Assembly: GCA_003142855.1 (NCBI GenBank)
Contig: PLNW01000073.1
Span: forward strand, 62,001-126,000
Direction of reading: 5' to 3'
Origin: Myxococcales bacterium
GTDB taxonomy: Bacteria > Myxococcota_A > Polyangia > Fen-1088
Length of the DNA stretch: 64,000 nt
Shown: one piece after another, positions 17,312 to 26,464 of the stretch
How the letters are laid out: each line of letters opens with the position of its first letter
Position numbering within the stretch: position 1 is the stretch's first letter
Notes under the pieces: model-generated
Databases searched by the model: none
Told to the model about the DNA's origin: nothing
Seen by the model: only the letters and a program-made list of their open reading frames with translations
Made by a program: the position numbers and the translations under genes

Positions 17312-19813
17312 TCACTGCTTGGTGATGTTGAGGTTGAAGGAGGAGGGGGTTGTTGATGATGCTTGGGCAGTCTTGCTGTCCACGACCAGGGTGAGTTTGT
17401 CGCCGGTGATGACCTGGACCTTGATGGCGGAGGCACCTCCCGTGAGGCCAGCGCCGTCGTCGTTGCAGGCGAGCTCGGCCGCTGTCAGCGGGTTGCCTTT
17501 GTATGCGGCCAGGACTGTGTCGAATGAGCTACCGGTAGTGTCGAACTGATAGGTGCCGCCGCTGGGCGCGGTCCAGGTGAGCACGGCCTCGGGGCCGCCG
17601 TAGCCGCCGGTGGTGCCGTTGCAACTCTCGTGCAAGTAGTTGCCGAACACGCCGGTGAACGAAACCGTGGCTACGGCGGAGCCTGTGGTGGTGCCCAGGT
17701 CTTGCGCGCAGTCCGAATCGTCGAGGTCAGTCTTGCCGTCGCCATCGTTGTCCACGCCGTCGTAGCACTGGCCGTCCTCGCTGGCCACGGGCAGTATGCC
17801 AACCACGGGCACGAAGTAGGCCCGCGGGGCTTGTGGATAATGCTGTCCATCACCCAAGGCTGTGCCACCAGTATCAGCATTTTGGCCGGCACAACTCACG
17901 CTTCCGTCGCTGCGGAGTAGGCACGTGGTAGAGGAAGACGTGAAGCTGGCCAGTGTCACCGTAACCACATTGCTCACGGGCGAGGCGGAATGGATGAGTC
18001 TCGGGCTTGTATGCACGGTCGCGGTCGTGAAAGTGCCATCACCAAGTTGCCCGAGGGCGTTGTCTCCCATGGCCCAAAGGGTGTGGTCCTCTTGAATTCC
18101 GAAATAAGTCTCCGACCCTATTGCTCCTATGGCCGCGAGCACCTGACCTACACCGCCGACTGTGGCAGGTCGCGAGCCGCCCCAACAAACGAGATCGCCG
18201 CTGTGCAGAACCGCGCAGAAGGTCATCCCCTCGTCCGAAGAAGAGAGCGTATCGGCGTTGGGAAGGGCGGGCAGATCGGTAATATCCGAGGTGTCGCTGG
18301 ATAGGCCATTGTAGTAGCCACCTCTGCCGGTGCAGGACACCTGGCCACTACTGCGGAGAACACAAGTGGCTTGCCACCCGGCCACGACGCTATGGGCGTC
18401 CGTCACACCGAGCATTGCCGCTGGAATCGAAGTAGCAGTTGTGCTGGTTGTGCCGACCCCGAGTTGACCGGAACGGTTGTCACCCCAGCACAGAACCGTG
18501 CTGTCCGCGTTGCGCACGCATGCATGCATGTCGCCGGCCGAGACCTGAGTTGCATTCGTGATGCCGGGGACTGGCACTGGCAAGGCGCTGCTTCCGCCGC
18601 CAGGAAGCGAGTTGCCCCAGCAGACCACCGCGCCAGTAGTGCGAACGGCGCAGGCAAAGAAATAGCCTACGGAAATGCTGATAGCGTCCACCAGCCCCGC
18701 GAGGGGGGGAGCGGCTACATTGGAACCCGTGCTCGATCCCACCGTCTCGGAATTCGGCCCCCAGCAGCGCACTCGGCCCGACTGAAAAAGCGCACAGACG
18801 ATATCCGCGTTGCCCGAGATGTCGATAGCTTTGTCAGCTTGGCACTGGTTCGTGCTGGCGTTGCAGAGGGCTCCCGCTATACAACTTCCTGGTTTTGTCG
18901 CCCCACAGCAGGCCTGACCGAGGTTGCCACAGGCGGTGCAAGTGTCGGACTGACACGACTTCCAGGTTCCGCAGGTCGTACCCTCAGGCTTCGGTGTCCA
19001 GAGCGAGGTGGAAGTGGTGGTGGTGCAAGCCTTGCAGGGATCGTTTGGATCGGTGTCGCCGTCCATGTAGCACGCCTTTTCGACCATGCAGTAGTCGGGA
19101 TTCAGGGCGTTCTGGCAGATGCCGTTCACGCAAGAGTCGCGGGTACAAGACAAGCCGTCGTTGCAGCCGCTGGCGCAGGAAAGGCCGGTTCCCGGAGCGT
19201 CTGGCGGCGACGCGGCAAGGTCGGTCGCCACGTCGGGCTCGGCGTCGAGAAGCGCGGCCGGGGCATCCGGACCAGCGGGGGCATCCAAAGAAGCATCGTA
19301 GGTCACGCCGGCCTCGGGACCGGTCACTGGTGGCGCGTCGGCAGGCGAAACGGCCGGCAAGTCAGGCGACAAAGTATCGAAGGTTCCTGCATCCGGGGCT
19401 GCCGTCGGTGGTATCTGGCCGTTCACGAGATCGGGATCGTTCGGGTCAGCGCAGAAGTTGCTCGCGCAGACTTGGTTGGTGGTGCAGTTCGTGGCGGATA
19501 TACAGCCGGTCCGGCAGTGCTGGTCAGGCGCGCACAAGAGGCTGTTCTTGCACGATGATGTTGCAGAGCAAGTGACCTCGGCGGGCAAAACACAGACAGC
19601 CGAGTCGCTCGTCTTCATGCAACTCTGGCCGGCTGGGCAGTCGGTCGACGCCCGGCAGGCGATGTGGCACAGACCCGAGGTGCACACCAGGGAGCCAGTG
19701 CAGTCGCTGTTGAGAATGCACGTGCCACCCACATCGATCTTCTTGGACGAACTGCACGCGGACGTGAGCCATGCGGAAACGACCATCAAACCAAGAACGC
19801 GCGATACGGACAT
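17312..19813 (-). CDS. Cys-rich lipoprotein with RCC1-type repeats
   Basis: The 833-residue product has a lipoprotein signal ending TSAC (Cys20). A Cys-rich N-terminus matches the one in the LamG lipoprotein at 11575-13266. An Asp/Ala/Pro linker and a second Cys-rich section (CNDGLSCTRDSCVNGIC...) follow. The middle is an RCC1-like propeller, with repeats such as VLCWGDNRSGQLGVG and LWAMGDNALGQLGDG, which usually binds proteins or surfaces. The last ~120 residues form a PPC-like beta-sandwich (YQFDTTGSSFDTVLAAY...LACNDDGAG). It was probably built by domain shuffling on a shared secretion module. Its ligand is unknown. Confidence 0.82.
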   Translation of the reverse strand: MSVSRVLGLMVVSAWLTSACSSSKKIDVGGTCILNSDCTGSLVCTSGLCHIACRASTDCPAGQSCMKTSDSAVCVLPAEVTCSATSSCKNSLLCAPDQHCRTGCISATNCTTNQVCASNFCADPNDPDLVNGQIPPTAAPDAGTFDTLSPDLPAVSPADAPPVTGPEAGVTYDASLDAPAGPDAPAALLDAEPDVATDLAASPPDAPGTGLSCASGCNDGLSCTRDSCVNGICQNALNPDYCMVEKACYMDGDTDPNDPCKACTTTTSTSLWTPKPEGTTCGTWKSCQSDTCTACGNLGQACCGATKPGSCIAGALCNASTNQCQADKAIDISGNADIVCALFQSGRVRCWGPNSETVGSSTGSNVAAPPLAGLVDAISISVGYFFACAVRTTGAVVCWGNSLPGGGSSALPVPVPGITNATQVSAGDMHACVRNADSTVLCWGDNRSGQLGVGTTSTTATSIPAAMLGVTDAHSVVAGWQATCVLRSSGQVSCTGRGGYYNGLSSDTSDITDLPALPNADTLSSSDEGMTFCAVLHSGDLVCWGGSRPATVGGVGQVLAAIGAIGSETYFGIQEDHTLWAMGDNALGQLGDGTFTTATVHTSPRLIHSASPVSNVVTVTLASFTSSSTTCLLRSDGSVSCAGQNADTGGTALGDGQHYPQAPRAYFVPVVGILPVASEDGQCYDGVDNDGDGKTDLDDSDCAQDLGTTTGSAVATVSFTGVFGNYLHESCNGTTGGYGGPEAVLTWTAPSGGTYQFDTTGSSFDTVLAAYKGNPLTAAELACNDDGAGLTGGASAIKVQVITGDKLTLVVDSKTAQASSTTPSSFNLNITKQ

Positions 19814-19878
19814 TTCAATCCTCCAATTTGGAGCCACCAAGCCATTGCAACGCGAAGGGTCTTTTAGCACAAGGCGCG

Positions 19879-20409
19879 CTAGAACTTGTACGTCATGTTG
19901 CCGGACAGGTTCAGGGTCAGGTCGACGGTCCAGTCCTGTTCGGGCAACTGTCCCGCCACCTGCAACTCGATAACCAACTGGTTAGCGGACCAGAGGCTGG
20001 TGAGGTCGATGGGTACCGGCAGGCTGACTTGGATGGCTGCACTGGATGGCGCATCCGCGCTCCGCTCATAGTCCACAATCGCGGTCGTGCCTTCGGAGAG
20101 CGCGGGGGCGGCGGCCGCGGTCACGCGTGCAGACTTGATGAAATCGAGGTTGGCTAGGCTGCCGCCGGCCGTGATCGTCACCTGGTGCACGAAAACTGCG
20201 GAGTTCATGTGCTTGGCCCAGGCGGATGACGAGAACGTGAATGAGCTGGTCACCGATGTGTCGCCGACCTGCGCTGCTCCGGGCACGCCCGCCATCTTCA
20301 GTCCGTGCTGGGTTATCTCGACATCAGGCAGGTCAGCCTCGAAAGAAGGTGAACAGCCGCCAGTCAACGCGGCCAGCACAGGGACAATCGAGAAGAGTCG
20401 AAGTTTCAT
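19879..20409 (-). CDS. Small lipoprotein of unknown function
   Basis: The ATG at 20409 gives a clear lipoprotein signal MKLRLFSIVPVLAALTGGCS (Cys19) and a mature part of about 157 residues predicted to be mainly beta-strands. I recognise no named domain. It begins 10 bases after the barrel-protein gene at 20420-21247 ends, on the same strand, so they are likely one operon and may act together at the outer membrane. A longer frame to 20436 has no signal advantage. Confidence 0.75.
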   Translation of the reverse strand: MKLRLFSIVPVLAALTGGCSPSFEADLPDVEITQHGLKMAGVPGAAQVGDTSVTSSFTFSSSAWAKHMNSAVFVHQVTITAGGSLANLDFIKSARVTAAAAPALSEGTTAIVDYERSADAPSSAAIQVSLPVPIDLTSLWSANQLVIELQVAGQLPEQDWTVDLTLNLSGNMTYKF

Positions 20410-20419
20410 TTCAATCACC

Positions 20420-21247
20420 TCACCAGACATAGACAATCAGTCCCAGTTTCAGCGACGGTCCCGCGGCTTTGGCGTTGGGGTCGCGTCGCACAGTTACCTC
20501 GGTTGTTCCAGTGGCGCTTGCGTCGCCGGCGGGCGGGGCAGGGATCAAGGTATCGAGATTGTGAATCTGTCCGCGAAGCATGGTGACGCCGCCATGAAGG
20601 AAGAAGACGAAGCGGCGAGTGCCGAAATCCAGACCCAGGTGCGCGTTCATGTACTGGTAGCCAACCCTTTGCAGGACCGGGCTGCTGCCGAACCCGAACG
20701 TTTTGGCCAGGGCGTTGGCGTCCCCGTCCTGATAGCCGCCGTATTCAAAGCTGGCCGAGGGACCCGCGCCAAAGGGCAAAAGGGTGATGCCAGTGCGCCA
20801 GCCGCGGCTGATGCCATTGCTCCCGCCGCCACCTGAAACGCGCACCCATTTTCGCGGTCGAATCGTCAGCGAGCCGATGAAGCCGTCAGGCACGCCCACG
20901 TCAACCATGACGCCCAAGAGGGGCAAGCGCTTGGGCTGCGCAGAGGCTTCTGGGACGCTCTGTTGAACAGCTGCCGCTGCGGGGGCTTCTGCGATTACCA
21001 TCGGGTTCTGCGGAATATCCGCCGCTGCTGGGGCTTCTGGGACGACTGGCGAGATCTGCTGAACATCTGGCGTGGCGGGGGCTTCCGGGACGACTGGCAA
21101 GCTTTGCTGGGTATCTATCGCTGCGGGGGCTTCTGGGACGGCCGGCAGGTTTTGCTGAATATCTGCCGCTGCCTGTGCGGCCGCTGGTCGCGAGATCCCA
21201 ACAAGAAGTGCGGCGGTCGCGAGAGCTATGGAGATGGTTCGTTGCAT
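20420..21247 (-). CDS. Outer-membrane beta-barrel protein with PEAPA repeats
   Basis: A signal peptide (MQRTISIALATAALLVGISRPAAAQA) is followed by five imperfect repeats of about 17 residues around VVPEAPAAxDxQQ, which may span peptidoglycan. The C-terminal ~170 residues alternate polar and hydrophobic residues and end in YVW, as in outer-membrane barrels. No family is identified. The ATG at 21247 gives the cleaner signal; 21259 adds MTAA. It precedes a lipoprotein gene in the same operon, and a pair of TTGCACTTGAAGTGCAA palindromes lies 150-200 bases upstream. Confidence 0.72.
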   Translation of the reverse strand: MQRTISIALATAALLVGISRPAAAQAAADIQQNLPAVPEAPAAIDTQQSLPVVPEAPATPDVQQISPVVPEAPAAADIPQNPMVIAEAPAAAAVQQSVPEASAQPKRLPLLGVMVDVGVPDGFIGSLTIRPRKWVRVSGGGGSNGISRGWRTGITLLPFGAGPSASFEYGGYQDGDANALAKTFGFGSSPVLQRVGYQYMNAHLGLDFGTRRFVFFLHGGVTMLRGQIHNLDTLIPAPPAGDASATGTTEVTVRRDPNAKAAGPSLKLGLIVYVW

Positions 21248-21396
21248 GGCTGCTGTCATTTCGAAGAGGGCTCTGTGTGGCGGCTGGCCCTTCGTTATGC
21301 AGAACCTGTGCCGCGTGTCTGGCGGCGCGTTTTCTGCGGAAATCCGCGGGAATTCCTGCGGGAAACCGCGGCTGGCGCCCGGCTAGTCCCTGTCAT

Positions 21397-21447
21397 TTGC
21401 ACTTGAAGTGCAAATGCGCATTTCAGCCGCTTGCACTTGAAGTGCAA
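21397..21447. repeat. Paired perfect palindromes, copy 3
   Basis: Two identical TTGCACTTGAAGTGCAA sequences lie at 21397-21413 and 21431-21447, 34 bases centre to centre (about three helical turns). They are in the gap between the sigma54 activator gene and the barrel-protein gene. The tail found with copies 1 and 2 is absent here. Confidence 0.72.
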
Positions 21448-21455
21448 ATGCCTGG

Positions 21456-23147
21456 TCACCGCCGCGGACGCGGGATCTTGAGCTGGGCCAGCTTGTTGAT
21501 CAGGGTGCGGCGGGAGATGCCCAGTTGCTCGGCGGCCCTGGTCTGGTTGCCCGCGCAGTTGGCCAGCGCGGCCTCGATGGCCCGACGCTCGGCCACCAGT
21601 TCCTCGGATGATTCAGGCGCAGCGCCGCCAGGCGACGCGCCCGCGGGAACGCCGGCCAGCTTGTCCTGCGGCAGGTGCTCAGGCGTGATGGTGCTGCCCG
21701 AACACAGGGCCAGCGCGCGTTCCATCACGTTGCGAAGCTCGCGGATGTTTCCCGGCCAGTCGTAGCGAAGCAGGAGAGCCAGGGCATCGGCCGAAATGTC
21801 AGGAGGCTGTCGATCGGAATCCTTGGCAAAGTCGCCCAGGAACTTGCGCGCCAGCGGCTCGATCTCGCTCTTGCGATCGCACAGCGGCAGCACGATCAGC
21901 TCGAACACGGCCAGTCGATAGAAGAGATCCTCGCGAAAACGACCGGTCTTCACGTCGCTCGCTAGGTCTCGGTTGGTGGCCGCGACGAAGCGCACGTCGA
22001 CCTTCACGACAGTCGTGCTGCCCACGCGCGTAATTTCGCCCTGTCCCGCTGCGCGCAGCAGTTTGGCCTGCATGGGCAGCGACATCTCGCCCACTTCGTC
22101 GATGAACAGGGTTCCGCCGTCAGCGGCTTGGATGAGCCCCTTGCGCGACTTGTTGGCTCCTGTGAAAGCCCCTGGCTCGTGCCCGAAGAGCTCGCTGTCG
22201 AGCAGAGTTTCGGCCACGGCAGCGCAGTTGAGCTTGAGAAAGGGCTTGTCCGCTCGTCGGGATTCGCTGTGGATGTAGTTGGCCAGCACCTCCTTGCCCA
22301 CCCCGGTCTCGCCCAGGATGAGCACGTTGGCGTTGGCCTTGGCCGCCTGCCGCGCCTTTTGATATAGCGCCATCATCTGCGCGTCGCAGACAACTGCACC
22401 AACCGGAGCCTCGTCGTCGCTGCCGCGCGCCTGCGCGCAGGCGTGGGCCATGAGCGCGCCTGGCGAAGCGCCGTTCTGGGGAAAGCAGGCCAGGCCCAGG
22501 CGTGGGCCGCCGCCGATTTCGGCGAGCGCCTTCTCGATGCTGGCGGCAATCTCACGGCATTTCTCCTGCCCCGAATCTGGCAGCAGCACTTCGTATTCGC
22601 GGGGCGCGTAGGCCGCCACAAGGTCTCCCGGTCGCATCGCCGCGGCCACCACGTCGACGCCGCGCTCTTCGTCCGCGGTGGCGCCCAGGCGGATGCGCAG
22701 CAATCCCAGGGTGGTCTTTGCGTCCGCCTCGGCGTGGGCGCATTCCTCGATCAGACGGTCGTAGAAGTAGCCATGGCTGCGTACGCGGAGTTTCGCGGAA
22801 CGTACATACTGATGCTGAAGAACCAGGGTGATGCCGCCAATGACCACGGACTGTCCGATAGCCAAGGGGACTCGTTGCCTGGGTGGGATGCGCACGGCGC
22901 CCACGTGCGTACCATTGGTGCTGCCCAGATCTTCGATCTCGACGCTCGCGCCGATGTGAAGCAAGGCATGCTGGCGGGACGCGCTCGAGTCGGGAACCCG
23001 AATGTCGGCGTCATCGTCACGACCCAGCGACAGCGTGCCCCGCTCGGGCAGCGCGATGGCTTCGTGAACATCGGGGCCACTGACCAGAACGTGCAGCACA
23101 TGGCTGCCCTTGGGGAAGCTTGGGATCGCGCTGGTCGGTGCAGCCAT
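21456..23147 (-). CDS. FHA-domain sigma54-dependent transcriptional activator
   Basis: The 563-residue protein has an FHA phosphothreonine-binding domain (about 35-110, with SLGR 40-43, SxxxH 56-60 and STNGT 76-80). A middle region (about 125-245) resembles a degenerate nucleotide-cyclase fold. A sigma54-activator AAA+ domain (about 250-480) has Walker A GETGVGKE at 279-286 and an intact GAFTGA loop at 326-331. A Fis-type helix-turn-helix ends the protein (NQTRAAEQLGISRRTLINKL). It should open promoters held by sigma54 polymerase. FHA input and the kinase gene two genes upstream imply control by threonine phosphorylation. Upstream it is 15 bases from the PEGA gene. Confidence 0.92.
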   Translation of the reverse strand: MAAPTSAIPSFPKGSHVLHVLVSGPDVHEAIALPERGTLSLGRDDDADIRVPDSSASRQHALLHIGASVEIEDLGSTNGTHVGAVRIPPRQRVPLAIGQSVVIGGITLVLQHQYVRSAKLRVRSHGYFYDRLIEECAHAEADAKTTLGLLRIRLGATADEERGVDVVAAAMRPGDLVAAYAPREYEVLLPDSGQEKCREIAASIEKALAEIGGGPRLGLACFPQNGASPGALMAHACAQARGSDDEAPVGAVVCDAQMMALYQKARQAAKANANVLILGETGVGKEVLANYIHSESRRADKPFLKLNCAAVAETLLDSELFGHEPGAFTGANKSRKGLIQAADGGTLFIDEVGEMSLPMQAKLLRAAGQGEITRVGSTTVVKVDVRFVAATNRDLASDVKTGRFREDLFYRLAVFELIVLPLCDRKSEIEPLARKFLGDFAKDSDRQPPDISADALALLLRYDWPGNIRELRNVMERALALCSGSTITPEHLPQDKLAGVPAGASPGGAAPESSEELVAERRAIEAALANCAGNQTRAAEQLGISRRTLINKLAQLKIPRPRR

Positions 23148-23162
23148 GGTGCTCTCGCTCGT

Positions 23163-24710
23163 TCAGAAACGTCCTGCCACAGCCACGCCGCCGCCGTTCG
23201 ACTTGGCCCATCCCAGCCACGCCAGGGAACTGTGCGGGCTTTCGTAGCGGCTGGTGTCGTCGATGGTCAAGACCATGATCAATCCAGTGACCAAGACCGC
23301 GGCGCCCACGCCGGTCGCCACAGCGCTGCCAACAAGGTGGTATTTGGCGTTGCTTTGCCCATCGTTGGCTTGGTCCTGCTCTGCTTTGCAGTGCTGGGAA
23401 GTCGTCGCGTCAGTTGCACTCAGTTGATAGCATCCGCCGGTCGTAAGAGTGAAATCCTTCTGCACTTGGTCGAAGTAGTGGTTGGCTTGAGTCCGGTTCT
23501 TGATCGCCCACCCCAGATAGGCGCCACCCCCGCCGGCAATCAAAGCGCCCGCGGCCAAGGTGCCCCAGGCGCGCCAGCGCTGGCCGGAAACGCGGTCGAG
23601 CCGTTCGTGGCGGGCCTCGGCGGTGGCTTCCATCTCGACGTGCAGGCGACGAACCTTGCCGGATTCGATGGCGACCTCGGCTCGATAAGGCAGAAAGCCG
23701 GAGTGGGCAAGCTCGATCCGGTGCGGACCGGGCGCCAACTTCACGCTGCCACCGCGGAAATCGCGCAGCTTCCCGTTGACCGAGAGCGCGGAACCCGGCT
23801 CTTCCCCTTCGATCAGTAGATCTCCTGCCTGCCAGCCCATCTCCGTCGCATCTTCTTCCATCTCCACATCCGCGTCCCAGGTCTGGCCCTCACCCAGATC
23901 CCGTCGCAGGGTGGTGGTTCGATAGCCTTTTCGTTGTAAAGCCAGCTCGTGCGAACCAGCCTCGACCGACAGCGTGACGTCGATGGGCGTGTGGCCGACG
24001 GGCGCCCCGTCGAGCTGAATGTCGGCACCCGGCACGGGCGTCCTCACGCGAATGTGAGCCAGCTCGCCCTTGGCAGGCACCAGGGCCAGTTCAAATTCCT
24101 TGGTCACCCCGCCGCCGATTTCGATCTGCTGGCGCAGGGGAGCGTGGCCCGGGGCCACTGCTGCCAGCAGGTGCGGACCATTGGCGACTTCAATCGGGTG
24201 CGCCATCACGAAACGCATGTCGGGCACGGCGTTGCCGGCTGGTTCTTCGCGCGCGCCCACGAAAACCTTCACCTCGGTCTTGCCCACGGCGACGTTGTCG
24301 ACCTCTATGAACGCCGGCACCTTGGTCTGGATCATCAGACGCCCGATGCGAGCGCGCTGCTCGTCGCGAAGCCGGCGCGCCTCTTCCAGCCTTGGCTCCG
24401 GTGTGCGGCCTGGCGCGGCCAGCAGTTTGTCGAACTCGGCAACCGCCTCGACGGGCCGATTGAGGCGCGCGCAGATCCGGCCGACATTGAACAGCCCCGG
24501 CGCCTTGCCCGATTCGACCTGGACCCGTCGGTACTCGACCAACGCAGCCGCGAGATTGTCCTGGTCGTAGAGCGTGTTGGCCAGCTTCAGGCGCGCGACC
24601 AAGAGCGGTGGCAAGTCGTCCACGGTATCCGGTTCTGAAGTCTGGGCCAGGGCAGGCAAGGGCGTGGCGAGGCAACAGCAGGTCAGGGCAACAAGAGTGG
24701 TGCGCATCAT
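23163..24710 (-). CDS. Exported TPR/PEGA-domain membrane protein
   Basis: The 515-residue protein has a signal peptide (ATPLPALAQ), a helical TPR-like part (about 30-125) and several PEGA-type beta modules (about 125-365). Examples are PGADIQLDGAPVGHTPIDVTLSVEAGSHELALQRKGY and GPHRIELAHSGFLPYRAEVAIESG. Two transmembrane helices lie near 383-400 and 455-480. PEGA proteins are common companions of Hanks kinases in myxobacteria and may be envelope sensors or scaffolds. The gene starts four bases after the kinase gene, so the two are tightly coupled. Confidence 0.85.
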   Translation of the reverse strand: MMRTTLVALTCCCLATPLPALAQTSEPDTVDDLPPLLVARLKLANTLYDQDNLAAALVEYRRVQVESGKAPGLFNVGRICARLNRPVEAVAEFDKLLAAPGRTPEPRLEEARRLRDEQRARIGRLMIQTKVPAFIEVDNVAVGKTEVKVFVGAREEPAGNAVPDMRFVMAHPIEVANGPHLLAAVAPGHAPLRQQIEIGGGVTKEFELALVPAKGELAHIRVRTPVPGADIQLDGAPVGHTPIDVTLSVEAGSHELALQRKGYRTTTLRRDLGEGQTWDADVEMEEDATEMGWQAGDLLIEGEEPGSALSVNGKLRDFRGGSVKLAPGPHRIELAHSGFLPYRAEVAIESGKVRRLHVEMEATAEARHERLDRVSGQRWRAWGTLAAGALIAGGGGAYLGWAIKNRTQANHYFDQVQKDFTLTTGGCYQLSATDATTSQHCKAEQDQANDGQSNAKYHLVGSAVATGVGAAVLVTGLIMVLTIDDTSRYESPHSSLAWLGWAKSNGGGVAVAGRF

Positions 24711-24714
24711 GTGT

Positions 24715-26280
24715 CTACCTAAGCAGAATATCCTTGTCCGTGATGAGATCCCGTTCCGACGGAGTCAAGGGGCGTGACGGTTTGGGCGGTTCAATTGCTG
24801 GGACCGCGGCCCGCGGCGGCGGCGAGGGCAAGGTGGTGGTCGGGGAGGGCGCGGACACCCTAGCCGCGGGCGGCGCTGGCGTGAGAGCAGGGGCGGCTGG
24901 CGGGGGGCCGGGCTGCAAGGCTGTCGCTTCAGGATGAGGCGATGAGGGCGCCGGGACGCGGGCAAGCGTGGTGATGGGGGGCTGCGGATTTCTTCGTGCA
25001 GAGAGGGTTCCGGCAGCGGCGGGTGCGCGCGCGATCACCGGAGCCACTGCTGCGGCGGTGGGCGGCTGGGCAGGGGACGGAATGGGCGCCGCTTGTCGCA
25101 AAGCCGGCATTGGGGGCAGCGGCGCAATGACGCTGGGACTTTTGGCATCCGCGCCAGAACGCGCCCACATGATGAGAAAACTCGCGGCCAGCGCGAGCAC
25201 GAACGAGCCGGCCAATACCCAATACACCCGTCGACGAGGCGCGGTCATGGCCGCGACGGCCAGGGCTGTTTCCGGGAGTGGTGGCGCATCAAGGGCAGCC
25301 AGCAGACGTTGCTTGAGTTCCAGCGCAGTTTGCGGTCGGTCGGCCGGCTCCTTGGACAGACAGTCACGAATCAGGCGGTCCAGCCTTGGCGAAATCGTGT
25401 AGCCCTCGCGCGCGACCAGGGGTGGCGGATCGTCGAACACGATCTGCTTCATCAACGGGAGAGGACTGTCTGCCAAAAAGGGAAGCCGTCCCGAGAACAC
25501 CTCGTAGAGGATCACGCCGAAGGTGTAGATGTCGCTGCGGGCGTCCGCGGTCTGCTTGGCCAGTTGCTCGGGAGAAATGTAGTAGGGCGTTCCGATCGGG
25601 ACACCGGTCTGGGTCAGCTTCTTTGCGCCTTCCATCTTGGAGATGCCGAAGTCGAGCAGCTTGATGGAAGTCTCGCCATCCTCGGCCCGCACCACCCACA
25701 TGTTCTCCGGCTTCAGATCCCGATGGACAATCCCCGCGCCGTGGATCGCGGCCAGGCCATCGCAGGCTTGCGACAGCAGGCGGCGCAGTTCCTGGGCGGA
25801 AAGCGGGTCGTCGCGCAGACGGGCGTCGAGGGTGGAGCCAGCCAGGAATTCCATGACCAAGTAGGGCCGCCCGTCCGGCAAGTCTCCGTCGGCGATGATC
25901 TGGACGACGTTCTTGTGCTGGTTGAGCTGGAAGGTGGCTCTGGCCTCGGTATGGAAGCGCTCTCGGGCTTCCGCGAACCTGGCTTCCGGGGCTGTCCCTC
26001 CCGGGTGAGCGAGGCGCAGGATCTTGATGGCCACGCGATTTCCCGTGCGGGGGGTGGCTTCATACACGGCCCCCATTCCACCGGCTCCCAGGAATCGGGT
26101 GATGGTCCATGGGCCAATCGCGGTTCCGATGGCCAGGGTGTTTTCAGCCTCTGGCGCCGGGGGATCGACCCGCGTGGCAACCGCGCGCTCGCGCGCTGGC
26201 GGATGCGGCTGGGAAAGCAACGTGTGACAGAACGCCTCGCCGGGCGGATGTTCGCGGGCACAGCGGGGGCACACGCTCAT
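24715..26280 (-). CDS. Hanks-type serine/threonine protein kinase
   Basis: The 521-residue protein starts with a small zinc-binding motif (CPRCAREHPPGEAFC) followed by a full kinase domain (about 58-310). This has the glycine loop GAGGMG, catalytic Lys86 in AIKILR, HRDLKPEN, DFGISK, and the activation segment GTPYYISPEQ. A single transmembrane helix (about 343-362) precedes a Pro/Ala-rich tail outside the cytoplasm. All catalytic residues are present. It is the first gene of a kinase-PEGA-FHA/sigma54 operon and is the natural candidate to phosphorylate a ligand of the FHA domain. Confidence 0.95.
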   Translation of the reverse strand: MSVCPRCAREHPPGEAFCHTLLSQPHPPARERAVATRVDPPAPEAENTLAIGTAIGPWTITRFLGAGGMGAVYEATPRTGNRVAIKILRLAHPGGTAPEARFAEARERFHTEARATFQLNQHKNVVQIIADGDLPDGRPYLVMEFLAGSTLDARLRDDPLSAQELRRLLSQACDGLAAIHGAGIVHRDLKPENMWVVRAEDGETSIKLLDFGISKMEGAKKLTQTGVPIGTPYYISPEQLAKQTADARSDIYTFGVILYEVFSGRLPFLADSPLPLMKQIVFDDPPPLVAREGYTISPRLDRLIRDCLSKEPADRPQTALELKQRLLAALDAPPLPETALAVAAMTAPRRRVYWVLAGSFVLALAASFLIMWARSGADAKSPSVIAPLPPMPALRQAAPIPSPAQPPTAAAVAPVIARAPAAAGTLSARRNPQPPITTLARVPAPSSPHPEATALQPGPPPAAPALTPAPPAARVSAPSPTTTLPSPPPRAAVPAIEPPKPSRPLTPSERDLITDKDILLR

Positions 26281-26464
26281 GTCAGGCCGCGCTCCGGTTG
26301 AGATTCCGCAATGCGTTCGGGTTCAGGGTCTCGTCGCAAGTTTGGCGCGGAGTCTACTCCAACTCGTCGTGGCCGGGTAAGCATCCCGCTCCGACGGAAA
26401 GGCGCGGATTCGCCAGTGGGAATTGCGGCGGCGTCTCGCTATGTTGCGGCCGAAACAGGGCATC

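Noticed and set aside
22443..23819. 458-residue plus-strand frame across the activator and PEGA genes
   Set aside because: It is antisense to two clear genes and has no domain-like content.
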